From the NCBI RefSeq assembly GCF_010729105.1, contig NZ_AP022573.1, positions 1,860,001 to 1,924,000 on the forward strand: DNA of 64,000 bases, written 5' to 3'. Below, one piece after another: positions 24,653 through 33,805 of the stretch; the stretch's first letter is position 1; the number at the start of each line of letters is the position of its first letter. The DNA is from Mycobacterium saskatchewanense. Its GTDB lineage: Bacteria > Actinomycetota > Actinomycetes > Mycobacteriales > Mycobacteriaceae. Made by a program: the position numbers and the translations under genes. The notes below the pieces were generated by a model. It was not told the origin of the DNA. It did no database searches and saw only the letters and a list, made by a program, of their open reading frames with translations.

Positions 24653-26992
24653 GTGAGCTTCATGCCCGGCGAGGACGCCGAGGGGCTGCGAGAAGTCGTA
24701 CGCGACTTTCTGGACAAGCAATCAGCGGAGAGCGACGTCCGCCTGCTGATGGAGACGACGGTTGGCTACGACCCGAGCGTCTGGACACGGGCCGCCACCG
24801 AACTCGGGTTGCACGGGTTGGCCATTCCAGAGCGGCACGGTGGTAGTGGCGCAACCCCCATCGAGTTGGGGGTGGTGTTCGAGGAGATGGGCCGGGTGCT
24901 CTTCTGCGGACCGTTCTTCGCAACCGTGGGGCTGGCGGCGACCGCACTGCTCGAAATTGGTGACGACCGCGCCGCCGAGCACCTCGCCCGGATCGCGGCG
25001 GGCGAGACGATCGCCACCCTGGCCTGGAGCGGACCGGAGCCCGCAGACAGCGAGCTTGAGGCGGTCGCCATTGGAGCGCAGTGGCAGATATCGGGCACCG
25101 CGGAAGCGGTCGTCGACGGCGCCGGTGCCGAACTGGTGCTCGTCGCCGCTCGCACCGCCGACGGACCCGGTTTGTTCATCGTCGCCGACGACACCACCAT
25201 GCGGCGCGCTTCTCTGACGACCATGGATTCCACCCGCAAGTTGGCCGAACTGACCTTCACCTCGACACCGGCGACGCTGCTCGGCTCGACCGGCGGGGCA
25301 GAGCGAGCGCTGCGTCGAACGGCGGACCTGGCTGCGGTGTATCTGGCCGCCGAGCAGCTCGGCGGGGCGGCGCACGTCCTGTCAAGCGCCGTCGAATACG
25401 CCGGGTCGCGGATTCAGTTCGGCCGGGCGATTGGATCTTTTCAGGCCATCAAGCACCGGTGCGCCGACATGTTGGTGGAGGTGGAGTTGGCGCGGTCGGT
25501 TGTGTGGCACGGGCTTTGGACCGCGGTCCACGACCCGGCAAGTCTTCCTGTCTCGGCGAACCTCGCCCGCGCCGTGGCCTCCGATGCTTACCAACGGGTG
25601 GCTAGCGACAACATCCAGATTCACGGCGGCATCGGATTCACCTGGGAGCACCCGGCCCATCTCTACCTCAAGAGGGCCAAAAGCAGCCAGCTGCTCCTCG
25701 GGGCGCCCCACCGCCACCGCGCGCGGCTGCGAGACCGGGTCATTAATGGCGGCGCCGAGGCCGCGATAATGCCCACCGCCTCGCCGGCATCCGATGCGGT
25801 AACGGTTGCGCTGAAGGCTGATATCGAAGAGTTTCTGGCCAATCACCCGGTTCCCGATTCCGCCGATCGTGACGGCGACCGGCGGTTCAGGCAGGCACGA
25901 TTCGATGCCGGGCTCGCCGTAATCCACTTTGGTGTAGGACATGGCGGACGCGGTTACGACGCCTCCCTGCAGCCGGTGGTCGAACAGTGCTTCGCCGATG
26001 CCGGCGCGGCCGACCACACCGCGCGAAATGTCATCGGTTTGGGGATGGCACTTCCGACCATCCACGCGCACGGCACCGATGATCAGAAGGCACGGTTCCT
26101 TCGACCCGCATTCGCCGGTGAACACATCTGGTGCCAACTGTTCTCCGAACCGGGGGCGGGCTCTGACCTCGCCGCGCTCGCGACGCGGGCGGTCCGTGAC
26201 GGCGACGACTTCGTGGTGACCGGCCAAAAAGTGTGGACCTCCCTCGGGCATGTCGCCGACTGGGGCATTCTGCTGGCACGAACGGATCCCGAAGTGCCCA
26301 AACACAAGGGCCTCACCTACTTTCTGATCAACATGCGCTCGGCCGGAGTCGAAGTGCGGCCGTTGCGGCAACTGACCGGCGAGGCCGAGTTCAATGAGGT
26401 ATACCTCACCGAGGTGCGCGTCCCGGCGGCCAACGTGCTTGGCTCGGTCGGACGAGGCTGGCAGGTTGCGATGACCACTCTGGCCAACGAGCGCGTATCG
26501 CTGGGCGGCCGCCCGCTGTCACGTGGCGGCGGCCCCATCGGCCAGGCAGTTCGCACTTATCGGCAAGCCGCCGCCGAGGGCCGCGTCGATGCGGCGGTCA
26601 CTGAGCGCCTCATGCGGCTATGGACGCGGGCTGAGGCGGCGCGGCTTACCAATGCGCGTGCCGCCGTCCAGGTCGGCCGGCAGCCCGGACCTGAGGGGTC
26701 GATCGCCAAATTGCAGATGGCAGAACTGAATAAGGCCATCTACGAATTATGCGTCGACATGTCCGGGACTGCCGGATTACTCGTGGCGGGTTACCGGGAG
26801 ACCGCTCCCGCGGAGGCGGCGGTGCACGGCGGGGCCGATGTCCGGATGGCTTACCTACGCTCACTTGCCAATTCGATCGAAGGTGGCACCTCGGAGGTGT
26901 TGCGCAACATTCTCGGCGAGCGCGTTCTCGGGCTGCCCGGTGAACCACGCTCTGACCGCGACATCCCGTGGAAGCAGGTCAGACGTTCGTGA
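24653..26992 (+). CDS. fused double acyl-CoA dehydrogenase
   Basis: A 779-residue protein made of two acyl-CoA dehydrogenase units. The N-terminal unit (about 1-370) has the C-terminal helix motif IQIHGGIGFTWEHPAHLYLK; the C-terminal unit (about 385-779) has FSEPGAGSDLA near 497 and SIEGGTSEVLRNILGERVLG near 742. Such fusions resemble the alpha and beta subunits of FadE26-27 or FadE28-29 heterotetramers, and M. tuberculosis FadE34 is a natural fusion of this type that acts on steroid side chains. It should form the alpha-beta double bond of a CoA ester that is branched or polycyclic. GTG start at 24653; an in-frame ATG at 24662 is an alternative. It overlaps the next SDR as GTGA. Confidence 0.88.
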   Translation: MSFMPGEDAEGLREVVRDFLDKQSAESDVRLLMETTVGYDPSVWTRAATELGLHGLAIPERHGGSGATPIELGVVFEEMGRVLFCGPFFATVGLAATALLEIGDDRAAEHLARIAAGETIATLAWSGPEPADSELEAVAIGAQWQISGTAEAVVDGAGAELVLVAARTADGPGLFIVADDTTMRRASLTTMDSTRKLAELTFTSTPATLLGSTGGAERALRRTADLAAVYLAAEQLGGAAHVLSSAVEYAGSRIQFGRAIGSFQAIKHRCADMLVEVELARSVVWHGLWTAVHDPASLPVSANLARAVASDAYQRVASDNIQIHGGIGFTWEHPAHLYLKRAKSSQLLLGAPHRHRARLRDRVINGGAEAAIMPTASPASDAVTVALKADIEEFLANHPVPDSADRDGDRRFRQARFDAGLAVIHFGVGHGGRGYDASLQPVVEQCFADAGAADHTARNVIGLGMALPTIHAHGTDDQKARFLRPAFAGEHIWCQLFSEPGAGSDLAALATRAVRDGDDFVVTGQKVWTSLGHVADWGILLARTDPEVPKHKGLTYFLINMRSAGVEVRPLRQLTGEAEFNEVYLTEVRVPAANVLGSVGRGWQVAMTTLANERVSLGGRPLSRGGGPIGQAVRTYRQAAAEGRVDAAVTERLMRLWTRAEAARLTNARAAVQVGRQPGPEGSIAKLQMAELNKAIYELCVDMSGTAGLLVAGYRETAPAEAAVHGGADVRMAYLRSLANSIEGGTSEVLRNILGERVLGLPGEPRSDRDIPWKQVRRS

Positions 26993-27729
26993 GCCTCACT
27001 TTTGGTTTCTCAGGCCGCACCGCCGTCATCACCGGCGCGGCGCAAGGTATCGGAGCCGAGATCGCTCGGTTTTTCCAGGCTTCCGGTGCCAGAATCGCCC
27101 CGTTCGACCTGGACCCCGAACGCCTGAAGGCGCGTTGGGGGACGCGCAGCGACAACGTCGCACCCCTGGCTGTCGACGTGTCCGACGCCGATGCGGTCGT
27201 CGAGGCCATTGACGATGTCGCGCGGTGGGCCGGCAGCGTGGACATAGCCGTCAACAACGCGGGCATCACTCGCGACGCAGTGGTTTGGAAGATGACGACG
27301 GCACAGTGGCAGCACGTGCTTGACGTGCACCTCGGTGGCACGTTCAACATCACGCGTGCGGTATTGCCGCACATGCGCGGCGCGGGATTCGGGCGGATCA
27401 TCAACGTGACGTCTTATACCGGCATGCATGGCAATATCGGACAAGCCAATTACGCCGCCGCAAAAGCCGGCATCATCGGATTCACCAAAACAGTGGCCAA
27501 GGAAGTCGCGCGATTCGGCGTTACCGTCAACGCGATTTCACCCAACGCCGCCACCGCGATGGTCGCCGATATCCCCGACGACAAGCTCGCCGAACTCACC
27601 GCTGCCATCCCCCAGGGCAGGTTCGCTGAACCCGCCGAGATGGCTCCCGCGGTCGCCTTTCTCGCCGCGGACGAAGCGGCCTACATCACCGGTGCCGTGC
27701 TGCCGGTGGATGGCGGGATGTCGATGTGA
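26989..27729 (+). CDS. FabG-like 3-oxoacyl reductase (SDR)
   Basis: A 246-residue SDR with the FabG-type features TGAAQGIG, NNAGITRD and YAAAKAGIIGFTK, and the terminal YITGAVLPVDGGMSM. It likely oxidises 3-hydroxyacyl-CoA (or reduces the 3-oxo form). I set the start at the GTG at 26989, which overlaps the stop of the acyl-CoA dehydrogenase as GTGA, showing coupling; a GTG at 26968 is also open. Together the two enzymes would carry out the dehydrogenation steps of one beta-oxidation round. Confidence 0.87.
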   Translation: MSLTFGFSGRTAVITGAAQGIGAEIARFFQASGARIAPFDLDPERLKARWGTRSDNVAPLAVDVSDADAVVEAIDDVARWAGSVDIAVNNAGITRDAVVWKMTTAQWQHVLDVHLGGTFNITRAVLPHMRGAGFGRIINVTSYTGMHGNIGQANYAAAKAGIIGFTKTVAKEVARFGVTVNAISPNAATAMVADIPDDKLAELTAAIPQGRFAEPAEMAPAVAFLAADEAAYITGAVLPVDGGMSM

Positions 27730-27799
27730 GCGCGACCGTCTTCCCCCGACACCATCTCACCTGAATCCATTCCGCCCCAATCCGCTCGCGGTAACCAGC

Positions 27800-28060
27800 T
27801 GAAACGGAAAAAGGACACCTGGATCCACCTCGACCCATCACGCGCAGCCGAAGGCCCGTTCGGCCGCACCATGGCGCACGGCTATCGCTCTCGGCGTCCG
27901 GCGTGCAGCCGGCGGAGATCACCGATGTCGCACCGGTTTCCGGCGGCCTCCGGCTCGCCGTACACGTCACCGCCCATACCCGGGACAGCGGCAAACCCGC
28001 GTGGGTAGCCGATGTCCTGGTCCGTGCGCATCGCGATGCTGCTCAATCTCACGGTCAAGA
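27800..28060 (+). pseudogene. remnant of MaoC-type enoyl-CoA hydratase
   Basis: Two fragments in different frames match consecutive parts of MaoC dehydratases. The first (from 27814) reads DTWIHLDPSRAAEGPFGRTM then AHGY, the MaoC hydratase core. The second (about 27903-28040) reads PAEITDVAPVSGGLRLAVHV and ends GKPAWVADVLV, the usual C-terminal strand. The stretch between them is too short, and the N-terminal half (about 60 residues) is missing. It is a decayed hydratase gene inside the operon, between two SDRs. A hydratase at 46659-47912 may supply the activity. Confidence 0.7.
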
Positions 28061-28072
28061 CAGGAGTGCTAG

Positions 28073-28834
28073 ATGCAAATCAAGGAGAGTTGCGCGTTGG
28101 TGACCGGCGGGGCGTCGGGCCTGGGTCGAGCCACCGCCAAGAGGCTGATCGCTTCCGGTGCGAAGGTGGTGGTGGCCGACCTGGCCTCGGCTGCTGGGGA
28201 TGTCGCCGCGGCCGAACTCGGTGAACGGTGTCTTTTCCAGGCAACCGACGTCACCGACGGAGACCAAGTCCAGGCCGCGGTCGACGCGGCCGCACGCCTG
28301 GGAGCGTTGCGGATCGTGGTCAACTGCGCGGGCATCGGTGATCCGACCAAGGTGCTCGGCAGAGACGGTCCGCATCCGCTCGAGGAATTCGACCGGGTTC
28401 TGCGCATCAACCTCACTGGCACCTTCAACGTCATCCGGCTCGCCACTCAACAGATGGCCGGCAACGATCCCGTGGGGCGCGACCGCGGCGTCATCGTCAA
28501 CACAGCGTCGGTTGCGGCCTTCGAAGGCCAGATCGGCCAGGCGGCATACTCAGCATCCAAGGCCGGGATCGTCGGCATGACTCTGCCGATCGCGCGCGAG
28601 TTGGCGCGCCACCAGATCAGGGTCGTGACGATTGCCCCCGGTATGTTCGAAACGCCTCTTCTCCTCGGTCTTCCCGTGAAGGCCCAGGAATCCCTCGCCC
28701 GGCAGGTCCCACATCCGGCGCGGTTGGGCAAGCCTGCCGAGTTCGCCTCCCTGGTCGCCCACATCGTTGAGAACGGGATGCTCAACGGTGAAACCATTCG
28801 CCTCGACGGCGCGATCCGGATGGGGCCGCGCTGA
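28073..28834 (+). CDS. SDR, 3-hydroxyacyl-CoA dehydrogenase type II-like
   Basis: A 253-residue SDR resembling 17beta-HSD10/3-hydroxyacyl-CoA dehydrogenase type [17 protein letters not shown] at the N-terminus, [10 protein letters not shown], the catalytic Ser in [17 protein letters not shown], and the C-terminal [20 protein letters not shown] seen in that subfamily. It should use NAD (Asp after beta2, VADLAS). The ATG at 28073 follows ACAGGAG. It ends in a one-base overlap (TGATGA) with the next SDR. Confidence 0.88.
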   Translation: MQIKESCALVTGGASGLGRATAKRLIASGAKVVVADLASAAGDVAAAELGERCLFQATDVTDGDQVQAAVDAAARLGALRIVVNCAGIGDPTKVLGRDGPHPLEEFDRVLRINLTGTFNVIRLATQQMAGNDPVGRDRGVIVNTASVAAFEGQIGQAAYSASKAGIVGMTLPIARELARHQIRVVTIAPGMFETPLLLGLPVKAQESLARQVPHPARLGKPAEFASLVAHIVENGMLNGETIRLDGAIRMGPR

Positions 28835-29769
28835 TGAGCACCAACGTCTGCGAGGGCAGAGTTTGCCTGGTCACGGGGGCCGGCAGGGGGCTGGGCCGCT
28901 CCTACGCGATTGCGCTCGCCGAGGCGGGTGCCGAGGCGGTCATCGTCAACGACCTCGGCGCCGACCCTGACGGCACGGGCGCCGAACTCGGCCCGGCGTT
29001 ATCGGTGGCCGCCGAGATCGAGGCCCGGGGCTGTCCGTCCCTGGCGGACGGCAGCGACATCTCGAGCTGGGGAGCCGCCCATGACATGGTCGAGCGCGCT
29101 GTCGCGGCCTTCGGCCGACTCGACGTCTTGGTCAACAACGCCGGAACCTTCCGCCGCGGGCCGTTTGTCGACCTGAAGGAAAGCCAGTGTGACACTGTGT
29201 TCTTGACCAACTGTAAGGGCACGATCGCACCCGCCCATGCAGCGGCACAGCATTGGCAATCGCGCCACAACCGAGAAGGAAGACTCGATTCTCGCTTGAT
29301 CAACGTGACATCGTCGGCAGGCCTGTACGCCGCCCCCACCATGGCGGCCTACGGAGCGTCGAAGTCGGCGATGGCCACGCTCACGCAGGTGCTGGCCGAC
29401 GAACTCGACGCATACGGGGTCACTGTCAATGGTGTCGCCCCCGGCGCCTGGACCAGGATGACCATCCCGATGCGCGCGGCCGGGATCGATCTCTCGCACG
29501 TCGCCACAAGGGGCGGCTTCGATCCAGAAGGCGTTGCACCGCTTGTCGTCTGGCTTGCCTCGTCCGATTCCCGCGACGTCACCGGGCAGATCTTCGAAGC
29601 CAACGCGGGCATGCTCGCCGTCGCAGAGGGTTGGCGTCAAGGCCCGAAAGTTGATCAGACGCCGGCGCATCCGATAGAGGTTGGCCGTACCGTGCGGCAA
29701 CTGCTTACGCGGTCGGTACCGAGAACGTCCAGAGCACAGAACTGGTCGTCGCGCACTGACCAGACTTAG
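28834..29769 (+). CDS. short-chain dehydrogenase/reductase, MFE-like
   Basis: A 311-residue SDR with [26 protein letters not shown] and YGASKSAM. The N-terminus resembles the (3R)-hydroxyacyl-CoA dehydrogenase domain of peroxisomal multifunctional enzyme type 2, with an insert after beta2 ([20 protein letters not shown]). A C-terminal extension of about 50 residues has no recognisable domain. Its start overlaps the previous SDR by one base, so they are co-translated. It probably takes a hydroxyacyl-CoA of the pathway. Confidence 0.85.
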   Translation: MSTNVCEGRVCLVTGAGRGLGRSYAIALAEAGAEAVIVNDLGADPDGTGAELGPALSVAAEIEARGCPSLADGSDISSWGAAHDMVERAVAAFGRLDVLVNNAGTFRRGPFVDLKESQCDTVFLTNCKGTIAPAHAAAQHWQSRHNREGRLDSRLINVTSSAGLYAAPTMAAYGASKSAMATLTQVLADELDAYGVTVNGVAPGAWTRMTIPMRAAGIDLSHVATRGGFDPEGVAPLVVWLASSDSRDVTGQIFEANAGMLAVAEGWRQGPKVDQTPAHPIEVGRTVRQLLTRSVPRTSRAQNWSSRTDQT

Positions 29770-29912
29770 CCATTCTCATGGTCATGCGGCCTCGCTCGGT
29801 TCCATCTGCGGCCGTATGCGCGGTGACCACATTCGGGTCGGCGCGCAGCCACTTTTGCCCACCTGCGGCGGTTCAGGTTCCGCCTGGATAAGCGCTGTGA
29901 AATTCGGCCGTG

Positions 29913-31565
29913 TCACTTCTGCGCGGCAACCGTCGGGCTGCTCTCCGGCCCCTTGACGGGCCGCCGCTGAATTCCGGAGCGGGTGACCATGTATCCGTGC
30001 TGATGACTGTCCCAGGTCGAGATGGAATTCCCCAGGTCGCGCAACACATATTTCTGCGGCTTTCCCGTCGACGTCTTCGGAATCGAGTCAACGAACTCGT
30101 AATACCGGGGAACCATGTAGTGGGGCAGGCGCTGGTGCGCGTATTCGAGGAAGTCAGCGTGCGCGTCGACCGAAGCGGGCTTCAGCACGATGAACGCCTT
30201 GACCTCATCCTCGACGCCGCTGTCGGATGGTACTGGCACGCAGACAACTTCAGCGACTGCGGGGTGAGTGGCGATGGCCAATTCCACCTCGTATGCCGAG
30301 ATGTTCTCACCGCGACGCCGGATCACATCTTTTGTGCGGCCCACGAAATAGAAACGGCCGTCGGGGTCCTGGCGCAAGAGGTCGCCGGTATGGAACCAGC
30401 CGTTGCGCCAAGCTTGGCCGGTGGCGGCGAGATCGTTGACGTAGCCCGGACTCATGACGAATGGGCGAGAGCAACGAACGATCGCCTCGCCCGCATGCCC
30501 CCGCCGCACCTCTTGATCGTGGTCATCCACGAGACGCACCTCGAAGCCCGGCACCGTCTCGCCGCAGTAGGAGGGATCGTATCCGGGCTGCGCGTAGCCA
30601 CGAAGCGGAGTCGACGCCTCAGTACTTCCGAGACTGGTGACTATCGTCGGAACGCCGAATCGCTCTCGGAACGCGGAAATATCAGGGGGTATAGGAGAGC
30701 TCACCAGGAACCTCATCCGGTGCTCACGCTCGGCGGCTCGGGGCGGCTGACCCATCATCGTGGGAACCATCGAACTGATCAGGACACCGGCGCTGACCCG
30801 GGCGTCGCGGGCGACTTCCCAGTACCTGTCCAGGGCCGGCCTGCTACGCACGTAGATCGCGCTCCCGCTCGCCAGGCTGGCGTTCACGTAACTCATCGCA
30901 GCGGTGTGAAACAACGGCAGGTCGATCTGGAACACATCGTCTGCCGAGAAGCCCTGGTCCATCAGGATTGTCGAATAGCCCCAGAACGCGTACAGATAAG
31001 GAATGCGGACCAGCTTGGACGGGCCGGTCGTGCCTGACGTCATGAGCCACTTTTCGTCGTCCCAGAGCTCGATGTCGCGGGCCAGCACAGGAATGGCGTC
31101 GTCGGTTCCCCGTAACGCGGCCGGTTCGACAAGCGCTGCCGGGCAGAAGTTTTGCAGCCCCTCGGCGAAGGTCGCCGCTAGGTCACCAATGATCACGTGG
31201 GGTTGGCCGATCGCCAAGGGGCGGGCGAGCATGACTCCGCGCATGGCAGGGTTGATTGGCAATACGACGGCACCCAGCATCGCCGCGCCGAACCACGCGC
31301 GCAGGAAGTCGGGTCCGTTGGGAAGAATGATCCCCACACATGTTCCCTGTGAAACACCAAGCTCGCTCAGCACATTCGCCGCGCGGGCTGCCTGCAACAG
31401 CGCGTCGCGATAGGTCCAGCAGGCGTCATCCTCGAATTGGGCGAAATGGCGATCGGGATGGACAGCAGCTTTAGACTGCAGGAGGGAGCGGGTGACAACC
31501 TGCTCTGATTTCAACGAGTCGAGCAGGCCCTGACTCATCCAATCGGAGGGCGTCAATGGGGGCAT
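29913..31565 (-). CDS. acyl-CoA ligase (AMP-forming)
   Basis: A 550-residue class I adenylate-forming ligase. MTSGTTGPSKLV (about 174-185) is the P-loop, WFHTGD is near 410, and the hinge RRRGENISAYEVELA near 431; the C-terminal KTSTGKPQKYVLR contains the catalytic Lys. It resembles crotonobetaine/carnitine-CoA ligases. The ATG at 31565 has GAGGACCT upstream. It converges on the SDR operon and diverges from the NTF2-like/AMACR-like genes across a gap with a regulon dyad. A paralogue at 44574 shares the unusual tail pattern (TWD, then GYMVTRSGIQ here and GIRVTRRGIEG there). Confidence 0.9.
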   Translation of the reverse strand: MPPLTPSDWMSQGLLDSLKSEQVVTRSLLQSKAAVHPDRHFAQFEDDACWTYRDALLQAARAANVLSELGVSQGTCVGIILPNGPDFLRAWFGAAMLGAVVLPINPAMRGVMLARPLAIGQPHVIIGDLAATFAEGLQNFCPAALVEPAALRGTDDAIPVLARDIELWDDEKWLMTSGTTGPSKLVRIPYLYAFWGYSTILMDQGFSADDVFQIDLPLFHTAAMSYVNASLASGSAIYVRSRPALDRYWEVARDARVSAGVLISSMVPTMMGQPPRAAEREHRMRFLVSSPIPPDISAFRERFGVPTIVTSLGSTEASTPLRGYAQPGYDPSYCGETVPGFEVRLVDDHDQEVRRGHAGEAIVRCSRPFVMSPGYVNDLAATGQAWRNGWFHTGDLLRQDPDGRFYFVGRTKDVIRRRGENISAYEVELAIATHPAVAEVVCVPVPSDSGVEDEVKAFIVLKPASVDAHADFLEYAHQRLPHYMVPRYYEFVDSIPKTSTGKPQKYVLRDLGNSISTWDSHQHGYMVTRSGIQRRPVKGPESSPTVAAQK

Positions 31566-31756
31566 AGGTCCTCGTCCTCATCTGATTTCCGTGGCGCCGA
31601 AGTCGAGGAGGTCACCGAGCGACATGGACGACATCTGGGATCGGCCACCGGTCGATGCCGACATGCCATCGACCCGCGTGGGCTAAACAGTAGTAAGGCG
31701 CCGAAAACCGCCCCGCATCAGGGTGTGAGGTTCCTGCCGCGCCCATACCGTCACCT

Positions 31757-31777
31757 TAACCAAACCTCGCTTGGTAA
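31757..31777. promoter_or_regulatory. regulon dyad, ligase promoter
   Basis: TAACCAA-ACCTCGC-TTGGTAA. Arms ACCAA/TTGGT are perfect with the 7-base spacer. It lies about 190 bases upstream of the ligase start and 336 bases from the NTF2-like start. Confidence 0.6.
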
Positions 31778-32008
31778 CCTATGAGCTGCGGTTGGCGCTG
31801 TCAAGATCCCCCGTGAATGCGTAGCAGTGACAGCCGCTCGGACCCGCTGGACCACGTCCGACGCGCCGCCCGGTGAGCCCCGTAAACGGCAGCACCGCTT
31901 CCTCCCCGCCTTGCGGCCCGTCGGCGGCGTGCGCGGGACGCTCGATCACCCCGCCGCCGCGTCACGGCCGCGGCTCACCCCTACGGCAACGGCGAAGTGC
32001 GCGCTTGA

Positions 32009-32029
32009 ATACCAGACATCGCTAGGTTA
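32009..32029. promoter_or_regulatory. candidate regulon dyad, weak
   Basis: ATACCAG-ACATCGC-TAGGTTA. It keeps the ACC-N11-GGT core; it is 84 bases upstream of the NTF2-like start. Confidence 0.35.
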
Positions 32030-32112
32030 TGTTCGCCTACAGCCTCAATGCACTTCCGGTTCGTCGCAGGTGGCGGCGGATCTGTCGACGTCGCGGTAGT
32101 CAAAGGAGCGGG

Positions 32113-32550
32113 ATGAGTCTTCTCGAGGACCTGGCGGGACGTGAAGGCATCCGCGATGTCATCAATCGGTACTGCATAGAGGCCGATCACGGGCGCATCG
32201 ACCGCCTGCTCGACCTGTTCACCAACGATGCCGAGTATAACTTCAACGATCGAAAGTATCAGGGCCACAACGGTATCCGTGATCTGTTCGCAGAGTCGGG
32301 CAGGCGTCTGCGCGTGGCGAGGATGAGGGTTCGTGCGACGCATTGGATGTCGACATCCGTCATCGATCTCGCCGACGGTGGCGCGGCGTCCGCAAGTTCA
32401 TATGTGAGTGTCCTTGCCAATGGCGTTCTGGACCACTGGGGACGCTACGACGACGAATTCGTCTGCACGACAGGGCGCTGGCGGATCGCTCGGCGGCGAT
32501 TCCTCCTCGAGGGCGCGGTCCCCGATGGCATCGGATCTGTGCTGCAATGA
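32113..32550 (+). CDS. SnoaL/NTF2-like protein
   Basis: A 145-residue NTF2-fold protein (SnoaL-like): EGIRDVINRYCIEADHGRID at the N-terminus, LFTNDAEYNF, GHNGIRDLF, and a C-terminal GRWRIARRRFLLE strand. Members act as dehydratases, isomerases or accessory proteins in catabolism of aromatic and steroid compounds. The ATG at 32113 has AAAGGAGCGGG upstream. It overlaps the next gene as ATGA, so the two are co-translated. Catalytic role is not certain from sequence. Confidence 0.85.
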   Translation: MSLLEDLAGREGIRDVINRYCIEADHGRIDRLLDLFTNDAEYNFNDRKYQGHNGIRDLFAESGRRLRVARMRVRATHWMSTSVIDLADGGAASASSYVSVLANGVLDHWGRYDDEFVCTTGRWRIARRRFLLEGAVPDGIGSVLQ

Positions 32551-33764
32551 CCGAAAGGACTGGCCCGCTCAACGGCATCAGGGTTCTTGACGTCTCCTGG
32601 GTCGGCGTGGGCTGCATCGCCAGCTGGTTGCTGGCCGAGCTCGGCGCCGAAGTCATCAAGATAGAGCCGGTAGACGGCTCCGACAACTTGCGCTCACTAG
32701 CCCCTATGGTCGAGGGTGTCGGCGTCAACCATCTGGTATTCGACCGGCACAAGAAGAGCTTGCCGGTCGACCTGCGCAGCGAGGCCGGCAGAGAAATTTA
32801 CCTGGCGGTGGCGAGAACCTCCGATGCGGTGATCGAGGGTATGCGCACCGGCGTCGCCGACCGCCTCGGGATCGGCGCACAGGCGTTGAAAAGCGTCAAT
32901 CCGGCCTTGACGTACGTGACGCTCCCCGGTTACGGATCAGGCGGACCGCTGTCCTCGACGGCCGGTCATGACGTGAACTACGACGCTCGGGCGGGACTGC
33001 TGTCGTTGATCTGGCCTGGCCCGATTGGGCCCCCACCCGTACAGGCCGCCGACTATTTTGGGGCGTCGCTGGCTGCATTGGCGGTGGTCACCGGCGTCTT
33101 GCAAGCAAGCCGGACCGGGCGTGGCGCGATCGGTGAATCGAGCTTGTTCGATGGAGCGATGTTCTCGATGGTGATCCCGCACGCCCAGGCGCTGATGTTG
33201 AAACGTGACGTCAGCCCCGAGAACCACATGCTCATTGGTGCGTGGGCCTGTTACGGCACCTACGAATGCGCAGACGGTAAGCACCTGGCGGTCGGTGCGC
33301 TCGAGCCGCACTTCTGGAAGCGATTCTGCGAGCTGGCCGGCATCGACGACGAGGGTGCGCAGTACGACAAGAGCCGTCAAGATGTGCTGCGTGCCCGGGT
33401 TGCCGCGGTGCTGCGGACACGCACCCGCGACGATTGGGTCGATCACTTTGGGAGTGAGGACGTCTGCGCTGCACCGGTGCTGTCCATAGAGGAAGCCGTT
33501 GCGAGTCCGCATGTTCGAGCCCGCGGGAGTGTGACCAGCGTTCAGCATCCGTCCGGCGCCGTGCTCGAGGCCCCCTCGGGACCTTTACGCTTCGCTCAAT
33601 CAGAATCGGCACTGGAATCAGCGCCGGCACGGGTGCCGACGCTTGGTGAGGGCGCCGAGGAGCTACTCAAGGAAGCGGGATACACCACCGAGCAGGTCGC
33701 GCAGTTGGTCGCAGACGGTGTCGTCTGCGTCGCCGGCCACGCCGCGCACGGTGAGAACGAGTAG
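32547..33764 (+). CDS. CaiB/BaiF family protein, AMACR-like
   Basis: A 405-residue class III CoA-transferase family protein. The GHDVNYDARAG segment matches GHDINY, which bears catalytic His126 of M. tuberculosis alpha-methylacyl-CoA racemase, and ADYFGASLAAL aligns with its Asp156 segment, so racemase activity is at least as likely as CoA transfer. AMACR converts (2R)- to (2S)-2-methylacyl-CoA, needed for beta-oxidation of methyl-branched chains. The ATG at 32547 overlaps the NTF2-like stop; an upstream open stretch is a shadow of that gene. Confidence 0.85.
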   Translation: MTERTGPLNGIRVLDVSWVGVGCIASWLLAELGAEVIKIEPVDGSDNLRSLAPMVEGVGVNHLVFDRHKKSLPVDLRSEAGREIYLAVARTSDAVIEGMRTGVADRLGIGAQALKSVNPALTYVTLPGYGSGGPLSSTAGHDVNYDARAGLLSLIWPGPIGPPPVQAADYFGASLAALAVVTGVLQASRTGRGAIGESSLFDGAMFSMVIPHAQALMLKRDVSPENHMLIGAWACYGTYECADGKHLAVGALEPHFWKRFCELAGIDDEGAQYDKSRQDVLRARVAAVLRTRTRDDWVDHFGSEDVCAAPVLSIEEAVASPHVRARGSVTSVQHPSGAVLEAPSGPLRFAQSESALESAPARVPTLGEGAEELLKEAGYTTEQVAQLVADGVVCVAGHAAHGENE

Positions 33765-33805
33765 ACCTCGCGCGGAAGCCGGCTCGGATGCGACGCCCCT
33801 GACGC

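Larger units (their letters stand above)
31566..32112. promoter_or_regulatory. divergent ligase / NTF2-like promoter region
   Basis: A 547-base gap without a credible gene. It contains the strong dyad at 31757-31777 and a weaker one at 32009-32029. Confidence 0.6.
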
